Shown in pieces: positions 43,540 through 51,008 of a DNA stretch of 64,000 bases. Where the stretch lies: the NCBI RefSeq assembly GCF_020622265.1, contig NZ_JACNMQ010000009.1, positions 1 to 64,000 on the forward strand, given 5' to 3'. Under the pieces are notes generated by a model. It did no database searches and was not told where the DNA came from. It saw nothing but the letters and a program-made list of their open reading frames with translations. Within the stretch, counting starts at the first letter, position 1, and every line of letters begins with the position of its first letter. The DNA is from Halomonas sp. M20 (GTDB lineage: Bacteria; Pseudomonadota; Gammaproteobacteria; Pseudomonadales; Halomonadaceae). The translations under genes and the position numbers were made by a program.

Positions 43540-43998
43540 TCACAGGTCTTCCATCCTTGCTGCGTCACGAGCGATGCGCATGGCTTCGTGTTCCTCGAGC
43601 TCCATGAGCTGCTCGAGCAGCACGCGAGACGAGGGCACTTCGGCGCGTGAGTGCAGGTAGCGGTATAAGCCAATGACCTTTTCATGCACGGCAAGCAGGG
43701 TGGCGACGACTTGCCGCGTATCCATATCGTGAAACTCGGCATCGCATTCCTCGTGGGGCTTGACCGGATACCTCTCGAAATATTCATAGCACCAGGTATT
43801 GAGCGCCGAGGGGGAGGCATGCTGTTTTGTCAGCGTAAGAACGCGGCTGAGTTCTCGTTCATGATGAGCGAGATAATCGAGTAGCATCTTGAGCCTTTCG
43901 CGCTCGCTGCCCTCACCGCAATGGGTCAGACAATCCGCCAGATTGGTGTGGATCGCTTTCGTCCAATCCAGGACATCGCTCAATGTTTCGACTTGCAT
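43540..43998 (-). CDS. Conserved helical-bundle protein of copper islands
   Basis: 152-aa soluble, all-helical protein rich in His, Glu and Cys at regular positions (HTNLADCLTHCGEG, LAHHERELSRVL, HEECDAEFHDMD, LEEHEAMR), reminiscent of hemerythrin-like bundles though the exact ligand set is unproven. Proteins like it sit beside Cu P-type ATPases in other mobile islands, often labelled only as hypothetical. GGGAG lies 7 nt upstream of the start. Role probably metal or redox related. Confidence 0.65.
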   Translation of the reverse strand: MQVETLSDVLDWTKAIHTNLADCLTHCGEGSERERLKMLLDYLAHHERELSRVLTLTKQHASPSALNTWCYEYFERYPVKPHEECDAEFHDMDTRQVVATLLAVHEKVIGLYRYLHSRAEVPSSRVLLEQLMELEEHEAMRIARDAARMEDL

Positions 43999-44071
43999 CG
44001 TTTTCTCCCTCACGCGGTCAACCGTCTGATTTCAAAAACATGTTCTTCGTAATCGCTCATGAAACCTCGCT

Positions 44072-44716
44072 TTATCGCGAGGTATCCGCCAGTTCCCGCC
44101 ACTGGTCCCAGCGAGGAATAAACATCGGCACCCGCCGCTGATAGATCCGGTAGACATCGCCGAACCGGGTCAGCATCTGCTTTTCCTCGCGGTGGGCTAG
44201 CCAGACATAGGCCAGTACGATCACTGGAAATAGGCCAACCGAGAAAAGCGTCGGCCAATGCACCACGCCTTCGCCGAACAAAGCGATGAACAAACCGGTG
44301 TATTGGGGGTGGCGCACGAGGGCATACAGTCCGTCAGTAACCAGGCGATCATCGGCTCGCGCCTTGTACACCTGGCGCCAGCCTTGAATAAAGATGCCGA
44401 TACCGGTAAACGCCAATCCGTAACCGAGCAGCATGGAAATAAGCATGCCGGTTTCTCCCAGCCCTACCAACGTCGACCAGAGACTGGCGCTGACAAATTC
44501 GCTATCCAGGCCGAAAAAACGCACCAGTAAGTAGATGGTCAGTGGAAAGCCATACATCTCGGCGTAGAGTGCGATGATGAAGGCCTGAACCGCGCCGGCA
44601 CCGGCCCATTCGCGCCAGGTCTTCGGGGCAAAATAGCGATAGAAAAACCAGGACACCAAGACGGTGACGATCAGCGCAAGCCCCCAGGCGCCGGTATGAT
44701 TGATGGATTCGTTCAT
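44072..44716 (-). CDS. Isoprenylcysteine-methyltransferase-like membrane protein
   Basis: 214 aa, five or so TM helices. The C-terminal half has the ICMT/PEMT signature GLYALVRHPQYTGLFIALFGEGV, and EEKQMLTRFGDVYRIYQRRVPMFIP. Bacterial members may methylate lipids or small molecules; the substrate is unknown. Frequently accompanies copper ATPases. ATG lies 3 nt after the YHS-protein stop codon. Confidence 0.85.
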   Translation of the reverse strand: MNESINHTGAWGLALIVTVLVSWFFYRYFAPKTWREWAGAGAVQAFIIALYAEMYGFPLTIYLLVRFFGLDSEFVSASLWSTLVGLGETGMLISMLLGYGLAFTGIGIFIQGWRQVYKARADDRLVTDGLYALVRHPQYTGLFIALFGEGVVHWPTLFSVGLFPVIVLAYVWLAHREEKQMLTRFGDVYRIYQRRVPMFIPRWDQWRELADTSR

Positions 44717-44719
44717 GGC

Positions 44720-45004
44720 TTAGGCTCGGTTATTTCGATTGAGGTGCTTGGTGTCATCAATGACGAGGTATTGTGCTGGCGCGGCCTCGAAGCGTTCGCG
44801 GCAGTCACGCGAACAGAAATAATAGACTTGACCGTCATGGACGCTTGGTGGAGCCCAACGCAGCTCCTCGGTGCCAGCCTGCTCCTTTGGCGCCCCCTCG
44901 CTATGCTTGGCCTTGCCGTGCCCCATCATGTGAGCGCCACAGCCAAAGCGCATCATCAAGAAGACGATTCCTGCCAAGAGCATGAAATAGAGCAGTTCGT
45001 TCAT
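44720..45004 (-). CDS. YHS-domain membrane-anchored protein
   Basis: 94 aa. One N-terminal helix (LLYFMLLAGIVFLMMRF) with Cys, His and Met residues after it (GCGAHMMGHGKAKH), then a YHS domain: VHDGQVYYFCSRDCRERFEAAPAQYL, whose Cys pair binds metal. Probably a periplasmic or inner-membrane copper handler feeding the ATPase. GGAGAG lies before the ATG. First gene of the ATPase operon, with a TTCAG box about 120 nt upstream. Confidence 0.85.
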   Translation of the reverse strand: MNELLYFMLLAGIVFLMMRFGCGAHMMGHGKAKHSEGAPKEQAGTEELRWAPPSVHDGQVYYFCSRDCRERFEAAPAQYLVIDDTKHLNRNNRA

Positions 45005-45122
45005 CACTTCTCTCCTTTGCATCAACCCCGCATGACGTTGCAAAAGCAAACCTGATTCAGGCTGGAACCGGAGGTCCAAGCGGAAAAGGGTAACGATGTA
45101 TCTCTTGATCACTATCAATAAC

Positions 45123-45154
45123 ATCGTATGCAACCAGCCTGAATTAATACTGAA
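45123..45154 (-). promoter_or_regulatory. TTCAG-N6-TTCAG box with -10, for the ATPase operon
   Basis: Minus strand TTCAGTATTAATTCAG (45139..45154), 10 nt, -10 TACGAT (45123..45128). Drives 45004 leftward through DUF2933 at 40964. The leader would be roughly 110 nt. Confidence 0.75.
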
Positions 45155-45308
45155 TGGTGGTGCGATGTTCGTATGTGTAAAGGGTGAGGAAGGGTAGTGA
45201 TGAATGGTAGAAAATAGAAAAACCTTGGCAATCCAAGCTTGAAAAATGAAGCTACAACGGTCTATGAAGAAAGCCATTCTCACTTTAAGAAACCGAACAG
45301 GATCGATG

Positions 45309-45644
45309 CTAATGGCAGCTCCAGGGGTCTTTGGCGGCATTATCCTTGATGTTCTGATCGACGAACCGGTAATGCTCCTCCTTGAAGCGATTCCACCAGC
45401 CATGGCTGATGTCAATCGAATGCCTTGTCAGGATCTCTTCGACACATTCGATGCAGATGCGCGAGGCATCGTAGGCTAGACGAAGCATTCGCTTCTTTTC
45501 ATCGAAAGCCACGCTATCGAGACCGTAAAGTTGATCGACTTCCTGAAGCGCGAGCTCGAGCTTTCGTTGGCTGCAAGGCTCGAGCTTGAGTTTGCGAATC
45601 ACCAGATTGGCTTCATTCACTCCAAGGCGATGCTCCTGTTTCAT
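45309..45644 (-). CDS. 111-aa CxxC protein, paralogue B
   Basis: Nearly the same protein as 40508..40843: same length, same CIEC motif (here RICIECVEEILTRH) and identical final 30 or so residues ending PWSCH. Upstream DNA is also similar for about 55 nt (both contain GAGCGTTG and CGGCTTTT), so a whole gene with its control region was duplicated. The two copies bracket the copper ATPase operon. AACCTCC on the plus strand is the ribosome site (AGGAGGTT). Confidence 0.72.
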   Translation of the reverse strand: MKQEHRLGVNEANLVIRKLKLEPCSQRKLELALQEVDQLYGLDSVAFDEKKRMLRLAYDASRICIECVEEILTRHSIDISHGWWNRFKEEHYRFVDQNIKDNAAKDPWSCH

Positions 45645-45938
45645 GGGTAACCTCCTAGCCTTCAGGCTCTGCCTAGAAAAAACTTGAGCGTTGTTCGGCT
45701 TTTCGCGCGATGCACTCGAGCCAACATTCCGCCTACTCCCTACTCGCCTTTAGGGAACCACTGCATAAATGCCTACTCAGACGAATCGCTGCGTTGCGCG
45801 GCACTGGTGCGCCAGCCCGGTCGAGACTCGTCTAACCCCATGTTATATCTCGTCTTCTTCGTTCCTGGCGCCTTGCGCTTCATTCCACTCGGCTATTTAT
45901 TTAGCGATCCTTAGCGGTAAGACACCATGCTGCAACAA
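45645..45938. other. Gene-free region, possible mobile-element remnant
   Basis: 294 bp with no gene. Contains the upstream control region of paralogue B and, from about 45757, a stretch (GGGAACCACTGCATAAATGC and on) whose look suggests an insertion-sequence remnant. No terminal repeats or transposase sequence can be identified, so this is weak. Confidence 0.25.
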
Positions 45939-46196
45939 TCAATGCGTCAGATCGCGCTTACGCTCTTCGTACTCCTGTTTGTCGATCTCGCCTCGTGCAT
46001 AACGTTCTTGCAAAAGATCCAGTGCACTTGGCCGCTTATACACACCCGCACCGGAGTTGATGCCCCGCTCCGGACTCCGAAACAACCAGATGACAAAGGC
46101 GATAATTCCGCCCCAGAAGAGAACCATCATAATTCCACCAAAGAACATATGATCCCAACCGTACCCATCCATATGCGTCATCATGCTGTTCCACAT
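45939..46196 (-). CDS. SHOCT-domain small membrane protein
   Basis: 85 aa. Met/His-rich start (MWNSMMTHMDGYGWDHMF), one helix (MMVLFWGGIIAFVIWLF), and C-terminal SHOCT domain (SALDLLQERYARGEIDKQEYEERKRDL). Such proteins are frequent in copper islands; function unknown, perhaps a scaffold or oligomerisation tag. A TTCAG box lies about 235 nt upstream. Confidence 0.85.
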   Translation of the reverse strand: MWNSMMTHMDGYGWDHMFFGGIMMVLFWGGIIAFVIWLFRSPERGINSGAGVYKRPSALDLLQERYARGEIDKQEYEERKRDLTH

Positions 46197-46428
46197 AGCG
46201 CCCCCTTTCGGCTTGCCTGTTCGTGGTATCGAAAAGCTTCTTTACACCTAAAGGCTAAAACCTATGTGCTACCCAATGGACAAGACCCAAAAGAGATATA
46301 AATCTGCTTTTATTGATCCTGATCAACATCTAAAGAAAAGCAGTGATCGCCTGTTAAAATTCACACTGCCCAAAGACCGCACAAAGATAAATCATCAATA
46401 TTTAAATCATTATTTTAAAAAATAATTC

Positions 46429-46460
46429 AGTGTAAATTATGAAGCTGAATCCTCCCTGAA
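46429..46460 (-). promoter_or_regulatory. TTCAG-N6-TTCAG box with -10, upstream of the SHOCT gene
   Basis: Minus strand TTCAGGGAGGATTCAG (46445..46460), 10 nt, -10 TACACT (46429..46434). Implies an unusually long leader of about 225 nt before the SHOCT gene, AT-rich and without an open frame that I recognise. The 430-bp gap 46197..46626 otherwise holds the hairpin at 46483. Confidence 0.6.
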
Positions 46461-46482
46461 CAGAATTAAAATAAAACCCCTC

Positions 46483-46505
46483 AAACGAGTTCTTCACTCG
46501 TTTTT
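46483..46505. terminator. Hairpin with T tract in the SHOCT/cytochrome gap
   Basis: Stem AAACGAG (46483..46489) / CTCGTTT (46497..46503) followed by TT on the plus strand, and by GAGGGGTTTTATTTT on the minus strand. Terminator-like in both directions but no gene ends here on either strand. Confidence 0.45.
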
Positions 46506-46537
46506 AGTCCCATAAATAAAAAGTGCTAATCATGCCC

Positions 46538-46565
46538 TTGTCAATTTATATACCTGGTGTTAATC
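46538..46565 (+). promoter_or_regulatory. Candidate promoter of the 141-aa cytochrome c gene
   Basis: TTGTCA (46538..46543), 16-bp spacer, TTAATC near 46560. Two TAATCATG copies (46527 and 46560) lie 33 bp, three helical turns, apart and could be a regulator site. No TTCAG box is present. Confidence 0.35.
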
Positions 46566-46626
46566 ATGGCACCCAACAGCGGGCGCGACCGGCTCATAAT
46601 GTCTTTTAAGTATCCAGGAGAAGAAC

Positions 46627-47052
46627 ATGATGCGTGTGGTAAAGATTTTATTAGGCGTTTTTTTAGTCGCATTGATAAGCGGCTGTGGCGAAGAAAAAGT
46701 GGACGGGCGGTGGTATACCCAAGCCCAGGTTGAGCGAGGCAAAACCGTATTCACGGAAAACTGCGCAAGCTGTCATGGCCGAAGTGCCCAAGGGAGAACC
46801 TCGAATTGGCGAGAGCCTCAAGCTGATGGAGCCTATCCGCCCCCACCCCTCAACGGTTCCGCTCATGCTTGGCATCATTCCTTCGACATGCTGATGCGTA
46901 CCATCAATAAGGGCGGTGCTGCCATTGGAGGGCAAATGCCGGGGTTCGAAGATCAACTCTCCGAGGACGATAAAGAGGCCTCCATCGCTTACTTCCAGAG
47001 CCAATGGGACCAGCAGATCTACGATGCGTGGCTAGACCGAGGCGGGCTCTAG
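46627..47052 (+). CDS. Periplasmic c-type cytochrome lipoprotein
   Basis: 141 aa. Lipobox LISGC near residue 20 marks a lipoprotein. Single haem motif CASCH (about residue 50) and a distal Met candidate in GGQMPGFEDQLS. Length and pattern fit class I cytochrome c (copper-island type). AGGAG lies 6 nt before the ATG. Likely an electron carrier at the periplasmic face; partner unknown, a link to the multicopper oxidases or to the orphan NDH-1-like arm being possible but unproven. Confidence 0.85.
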   Translation: MMRVVKILLGVFLVALISGCGEEKVDGRWYTQAQVERGKTVFTENCASCHGRSAQGRTSNWREPQADGAYPPPPLNGSAHAWHHSFDMLMRTINKGGAAIGGQMPGFEDQLSEDDKEASIAYFQSQWDQQIYDAWLDRGGL

Positions 47053-47140
47053 CTTCTGGGCAGCCGACGTCCAGAACCAATGACAACGGGTGACGGTATT
47101 TGGGCTAGGGTTGATTACAGTCAAGACTCTATCTTGGCCT

Positions 47141-47172
47141 TTCAGGCTCCATTCAGTTTAATGGAATAAGTT
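47141..47172 (+). promoter_or_regulatory. TTCAG-N6-TTCAG box with -10, upstream of the Met-rich protein gene
   Basis: Plus strand TTCAGGCTCCATTCAG (47141..47156), 10 nt, TAAGTT (47167..47172). The start site would be about 160 nt before the ATG at 47341. It has the same orientation relative to its gene as the other boxes, although the gene is on the opposite strand to them. Confidence 0.7.
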
Positions 47173-47340
47173 AAGATGGCGTGGTTATACCAAGTCTCTT
47201 GGCCGACAAAAACATGCTTAATTTTACATGACGAGTACTGGGCCAGGATGTCTTTGATGTTCGGCGAACCTCATTGCCGAACGCTACCGGGGTGGGGGAA
47301 ATACATCCACACACCCCAGCCCAATGTAAAGGAGAGTGTC

Positions 47341-47754
47341 ATGAAAAAGCTCGTATTCACTGGTGTTATGGCAACCTTTCTTGCTCTTCCATTGGCTCAT
47401 GCCGAACAAGGCGATCGTGCTGACTCGAAAATGGGTCAAGGCATGGGAATGATGAATCACGGCGACATGCAGCAGCGTATGCAGTCGATGCAAGGCACGA
47501 TGCAGGAGTTCCGCAACACCCAGGATCCGCAGCAACGCCAGCAGCTGATGCAAGAGCACATGGAACAAATGGAGCAGATGCATCAGTCCATGGGCGGCAT
47601 GATGAAAGGCGGCATGGGCCAGAAAATGCAGAACATGGACCCCGAGCAACGTCAAGAAATGATGCAGCAGCGCATGGACATGATGCAGGGGATGCAGCAG
47701 CAGATGATGGAGCACATGCAAGCTCGTCAGGCCATGCAAAACGATAGCAAATAA
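47341..47754 (+). CDS. Met-rich periplasmic protein, putative copper-binding
   Basis: 137 aa. Signal peptide ending LPLAHAEQ. The mature part is largely Met, Gln, His and Glu with repeats of the type MQQRMQSM, HMEQMEQMHQSMGG and MMQQRMDMMQGM, predicted helical. Met clusters bind Cu+, so a periplasmic copper sponge or carrier is likely. AAAGGAG precedes the ATG. Frame is open 55 codons further upstream but this ATG has the signal peptide. Confidence 0.8.
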   Translation: MKKLVFTGVMATFLALPLAHAEQGDRADSKMGQGMGMMNHGDMQQRMQSMQGTMQEFRNTQDPQQRQQLMQEHMEQMEQMHQSMGGMMKGGMGQKMQNMDPEQRQEMMQQRMDMMQGMQQQMMEHMQARQAMQNDSK

Positions 47755-47775
47755 CCACTAGCCCACTTGGATGGC

Positions 47776-47811
47776 GCCTCGGTGACAACACCGAGGCCCT
47801 CCATGTTTTTT
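47776..47811 (+). terminator. Intrinsic terminator of the Met-rich protein gene
   Basis: Stem GCCTCGGTG (47776..47784) / CACCGAGGC (47789..47797) with loop ACAA, then a T tract (47806..47811). Confidence 0.75.
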
Positions 47812-47846
47812 AAATCCCCTCAAGCCCTTCTAGCGTGAACACCAGC

Positions 47847-48650
47847 TCAATACCAGACCCGCAACCCCGCCACGAAGGACGTCGTAGAGGTGGACTTGCC
47901 CATTTCCTCGGCGATGTCCTTGGTTTCACCATACATCTGATTCCAGCGCACGCCGATATAGGGCGCGAACTCCCGACGAATCTCGTAACGCAATCGCAGG
48001 CCCATTTCGGTGCTGGTGATGCCACTGCCCAGATCGTACTCGGGTTCATCTTGGGCCGAGGCCTTGATACCGATTCGCGGCATCAGCACCAAGCGCTGGG
48101 TCAGCAGCAGGTTGTACTCGAACTCGGCACTGGCACTGACGTCGCCGTCCTCGCTGAGATAGGCTTCCATGTCAGTTACGAACCAGTACGGTGCCAGCCC
48201 TTCGAGCCCCACCATCAGAAAGCCACGATCGGGGTTGGGGTTGGTGTCGTAGCGCACCCCACCCTGCAGATTGAAGTACGGCCATATCTTGTGGGCGTAG
48301 TTCGCCTCGAACTGACTGGCCTCGATGGCGCCGTCGCCCACCGGCCCCTCGCCCTCGGTTTCCCACCAGAACTTGTTGTAATCGTTGCCGATCCAGCCTT
48401 GGGCGTCCCATAGATAGGTTTGCCCTTCATCGCTGTCGCCGTATTCCAGGCGATCAATCATCGAGAATGCATAGATCTCGTCGTCCTTGGTCGGCTTGGC
48501 CCTCCAACCCCGCGGGGCACCGCTCGAGGGCTCAATGGGCCCTTCCGGCACGACGCTTTCCAGGCTCGCCTTGCCGTGGGAGTCGGCCTGGGCAATACCG
48601 CCGATTCCGGCACTCAGCAGCAACGTCGTCATCCATGATTTCTTAAGCAT
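47847..48650 (-). CDS. copB: Outer-membrane copper resistance protein CopB (copy 2)
   Basis: 267 aa. Signal peptide ending IAQADS, then a beta-barrel with the CopB motifs DRLEYGDSDEGQTYLWDAQGW, QGGVRYDTNPNPDRGF and IGVRWNQMYGETKD, ending FVAGLRVWY. Unlike typical CopB it lacks an N-terminal Met/His-rich repeat. ATG overlaps the end of copA2 by 8 nt. Second copAB pair of this locus. Confidence 0.9.
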   Translation of the reverse strand: MLKKSWMTTLLLSAGIGGIAQADSHGKASLESVVPEGPIEPSSGAPRGWRAKPTKDDEIYAFSMIDRLEYGDSDEGQTYLWDAQGWIGNDYNKFWWETEGEGPVGDGAIEASQFEANYAHKIWPYFNLQGGVRYDTNPNPDRGFLMVGLEGLAPYWFVTDMEAYLSEDGDVSASAEFEYNLLLTQRLVLMPRIGIKASAQDEPEYDLGSGITSTEMGLRLRYEIRREFAPYIGVRWNQMYGETKDIAEEMGKSTSTTSFVAGLRVWY

Positions 48651-50439
48651 TGTCGGCTCCCGGCAAGTTGCTGACGCGCACCACGCGGAACATGCCGCGC
48701 TCCATGTGATAAAGGAAGTGGCAGTGGAAGGCCCAGCGCCCCGGCTCGACGGCGCTGATCAGCAAGGAGACCCGCGACCCGGAGCGAACGCTGATGGTGT
48801 GCTTCTTGGGCAAGTACTCGCCCTGGCCGTTCTCCAGCTCCATGAACATCCCATGCAGGTGGATGGGGTGCTCCATCATGGTGTCGTTGACTATGATCAG
48901 CCTCACCCGCTCGCCGTAAGGGAAGTCGATCACCTTGGAATCGGAGTACTCCACACCGTCGAAGGACCACATGTAGCTGCTCATGTTGCCGGTGAGGTGA
49001 ACCTCTACGGTATGCGTCGGCTCGCGCTTGTCACTCATCGGCTCGATGTTGCGCAGCTGGCTGTAGGTCAATACCCGGTGCGGGACGTCTTCGAGCCCGG
49101 TACCGCGCTCGCCGAGACGATCGCGCTGCTTCTTGGCAATGGTGGCATTGCCCGCGCCGTGGTGATCCGGCCCGTGCTGGGCGACTACCGGGCCGGCGGC
49201 TTCTTTCAGGGCGACGCTGTCACCTTCCAGGCGCTGCCCCTTTTTCTTGCCCGGGCCCATGGTCATCATGCCGCGCCCCATGCCCATGTCCACCAGCGTG
49301 CGCTGAGGTTGCGCCCGCAGTTCGGGCACCGCCGCCGTCATGCCCATACGTGGGGCCAGGGTGCCGCGGGCATAGCCGCTGCGATCCATGGACTCGACCA
49401 TCAATGTATAGGCTTTATCTTCCTGGGGTTCGACGATGACATCATAGGTCTCGGCGACGCCGATCTGGAATTCATCGGTTTCGACGGGTTCGACGGCTTG
49501 GCCATCGACGGCTACCACACTCATCGCCAGGCCCGGAATGCGGAAGTTGAAGTAGCTCATCGACGAGCCGTTGATGACCCGCAGACGGATGCGCTCGCCG
49601 GGAGCGAACAGCGCGGTCCAGTTGGCCTCCGGATGTAGGCCGTTCATCAGGTAGCTGTAGGTGTGACCGGTGACATCGGCGATGCCGCGCGGATTCATGC
49701 GCATGCCGCCCCAGGCTTCGCGGTCTTTCAGGGTCTTCGCCCAGCCGGAGCGCGCCACGTCCTCCACTAGGTCTTCCATGGTGCGCTTGCTGAAATTGTA
49801 GTAGCCGCTCATCTTCTTCAACTGAGCCAGTACCCGCGCGGGATCCTCGAAGGTCCAGTCGTTGAGCATGACCACGTAGTCGCGATCGGCCTTGATCGGG
49901 TCCGGCTCGGCAGGGTGGATGACCATCGGTCCGGTTTGGCCAATCTGCTCCTGGAACCCGGTATGGCTGTGATACCAGTAGGTACCATGCTGGCGTACTG
50001 GAAAACGCGCCTCGAAGCTATCTCCCGGCGCGATCCCGGGAAATGCCACGCCGGGCACGCCGTCCATCTGGAAAGGCAGCAGGATGCCATGCCAATGAAT
50101 CGAGGTGGATTCGTCAAGCAGATGGTTGTGCACTCGCAGGCGAGCTTCATGCCCCTCCCATAGTTCGAGCAAGGGGCCGGGAATGGAGTGATTGACGGTG
50201 ATGGCGGAGGGCGCATAGCCACCCGCGATACCGATGCCTTCCCTGCGAATATGAAAATCCTGGGTGACCGAACGCGGCTTGCCACCGGCTACCCGGGCGG
50301 CACCGGCAAGATGCCGTTCGGGTCCTGAGCCTGCCCGGGCATAGGCAGGAAGCAGCCCTTCCAGACCGGCCAATAGCCCCGTCGTGGCCAAGGCTTTCAG
50401 CAGGCGCCGGCGCTCTGCATCATGATGCGTGTCGGACAT
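48643..50439 (-). CDS. copA: CopA-family multicopper oxidase (copy 2)
   Basis: 598 aa. Tat signal RRRLLKALATTGLLAG, then three cupredoxin domains. Copper ligands [30 protein letters not shown] and HCHFLYHMERGMFRVV are all present. The periplasmic oxidase oxidises Cu+ and binds copper. It lacks the long Met-Asp-His repeats of copA1 and has a shorter mid-region ([13 protein letters not shown] then MGRGMMTMGPGKKKG). AAGGAG precedes the ATG. Confidence 0.93.
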   Translation of the reverse strand: MSDTHHDAERRRLLKALATTGLLAGLEGLLPAYARAGSGPERHLAGAARVAGGKPRSVTQDFHIRREGIGIAGGYAPSAITVNHSIPGPLLELWEGHEARLRVHNHLLDESTSIHWHGILLPFQMDGVPGVAFPGIAPGDSFEARFPVRQHGTYWYHSHTGFQEQIGQTGPMVIHPAEPDPIKADRDYVVMLNDWTFEDPARVLAQLKKMSGYYNFSKRTMEDLVEDVARSGWAKTLKDREAWGGMRMNPRGIADVTGHTYSYLMNGLHPEANWTALFAPGERIRLRVINGSSMSYFNFRIPGLAMSVVAVDGQAVEPVETDEFQIGVAETYDVIVEPQEDKAYTLMVESMDRSGYARGTLAPRMGMTAAVPELRAQPQRTLVDMGMGRGMMTMGPGKKKGQRLEGDSVALKEAAGPVVAQHGPDHHGAGNATIAKKQRDRLGERGTGLEDVPHRVLTYSQLRNIEPMSDKREPTHTVEVHLTGNMSSYMWSFDGVEYSDSKVIDFPYGERVRLIIVNDTMMEHPIHLHGMFMELENGQGEYLPKKHTISVRSGSRVSLLISAVEPGRWAFHCHFLYHMERGMFRVVRVSNLPGADNA

Positions 50440-50554
50440 ATCCCAACTCCTTCTCCCTGGACTTGTTCTGAATAGTTAATCAATTGCAAAACTTCTTCTT
50501 GTGATAAACGCTCTCTTTTGAGTGGCGTTTTATAACCTTTTCACGACCATGGTC

Positions 50555-50588
50555 GGGCGACCCATCAAACGCTGGATCGCCCTTTTTT
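50555..50588 (+). terminator. Orphan terminator-like hairpin between CusF and copA2
   Basis: GGGCGA (50555..50560) / TCGCCC (50577..50582) with an extra CC/GG pair inside the loop, then six T residues on the plus strand, the strand with no gene. CGACCATGGTCG palindrome (50544..50555) abuts it. Sense unclear; it may mark an antisense transcript or just an intercistronic fold. Confidence 0.4.
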
Positions 50589-50607
50589 ATTGCTTGATGA
50601 CGTCTCG

Positions 50608-50964
50608 TTACTGTTGAGAAATCTCGGTGATGGCGATGTCGCTGCCAGACTTCCTGACTTCGAAGCGAACCTCGTCGCCCAGGGAAAGCCCCTCCATCGA
50701 GGCACTTTCCGCCACGTTGAATGGCATGGTCATTCCCGGCCAGCCCAGGGCCTCGATCGGGCCGTGAGAGAGGGTAATCTGCTGCGCCGCAGTATCTATA
50801 GCCTTGACGGTACCCTCACCCTGCGCCGTTTGGGTCTCCGCGGATTGCTGCATTTTCGAGCCATGCTTCTGGCCGTCATGGTTCGTATCGGCGCTGGCAG
50901 GCAGTGCAATGAAAGCAACCGACAGTGCTGCGGTAGTCAACATGTTGCGAATAGCGTTAGTCAT
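50608..50964 (-). CDS. cusF: CusF-like periplasmic copper-binding protein
   Basis: 118 aa. Signal peptide ending LPASADT, short Met/His linker, then a CusF beta-barrel (GTVKAIDTAAQQITLSHGPIEALGWPGMTMPF) with the Trp and the Met pair of the Cu+ site. Probably shuttles copper to CusB or CopA. About 170 nt before copA2 on the same strand. Confidence 0.9.
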   Translation of the reverse strand: MTNAIRNMLTTAALSVAFIALPASADTNHDGQKHGSKMQQSAETQTAQGEGTVKAIDTAAQQITLSHGPIEALGWPGMTMPFNVAESASMEGLSLGDEVRFEVRKSGSDIAITEISQQ

Positions 50965-51008
50965 CTCGTTTTCCTTGTTTCAGTAGTGTCGTCGTACAAC
51001 GGGTTCAC

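Noticed and set aside
45757-45938. Insertion sequence
   Set aside because: Sequence looks IS-like at one end but no inverted terminal repeats, target duplication or transposase could be seen; left as a weak remnant only.
47176-47340. Longer start for the Met-rich protein
   Set aside because: It would bury the signal peptide and lacks a ribosome site, whereas 47341 has AAAGGAG upstream.
50457-50472. Near-match CTGGA-N6-CTGAA just before copA2
   Set aside because: One repeat is imperfect and it lies over or next to the ribosome site, with no -10 at 10 nt; not counted as a copper box.
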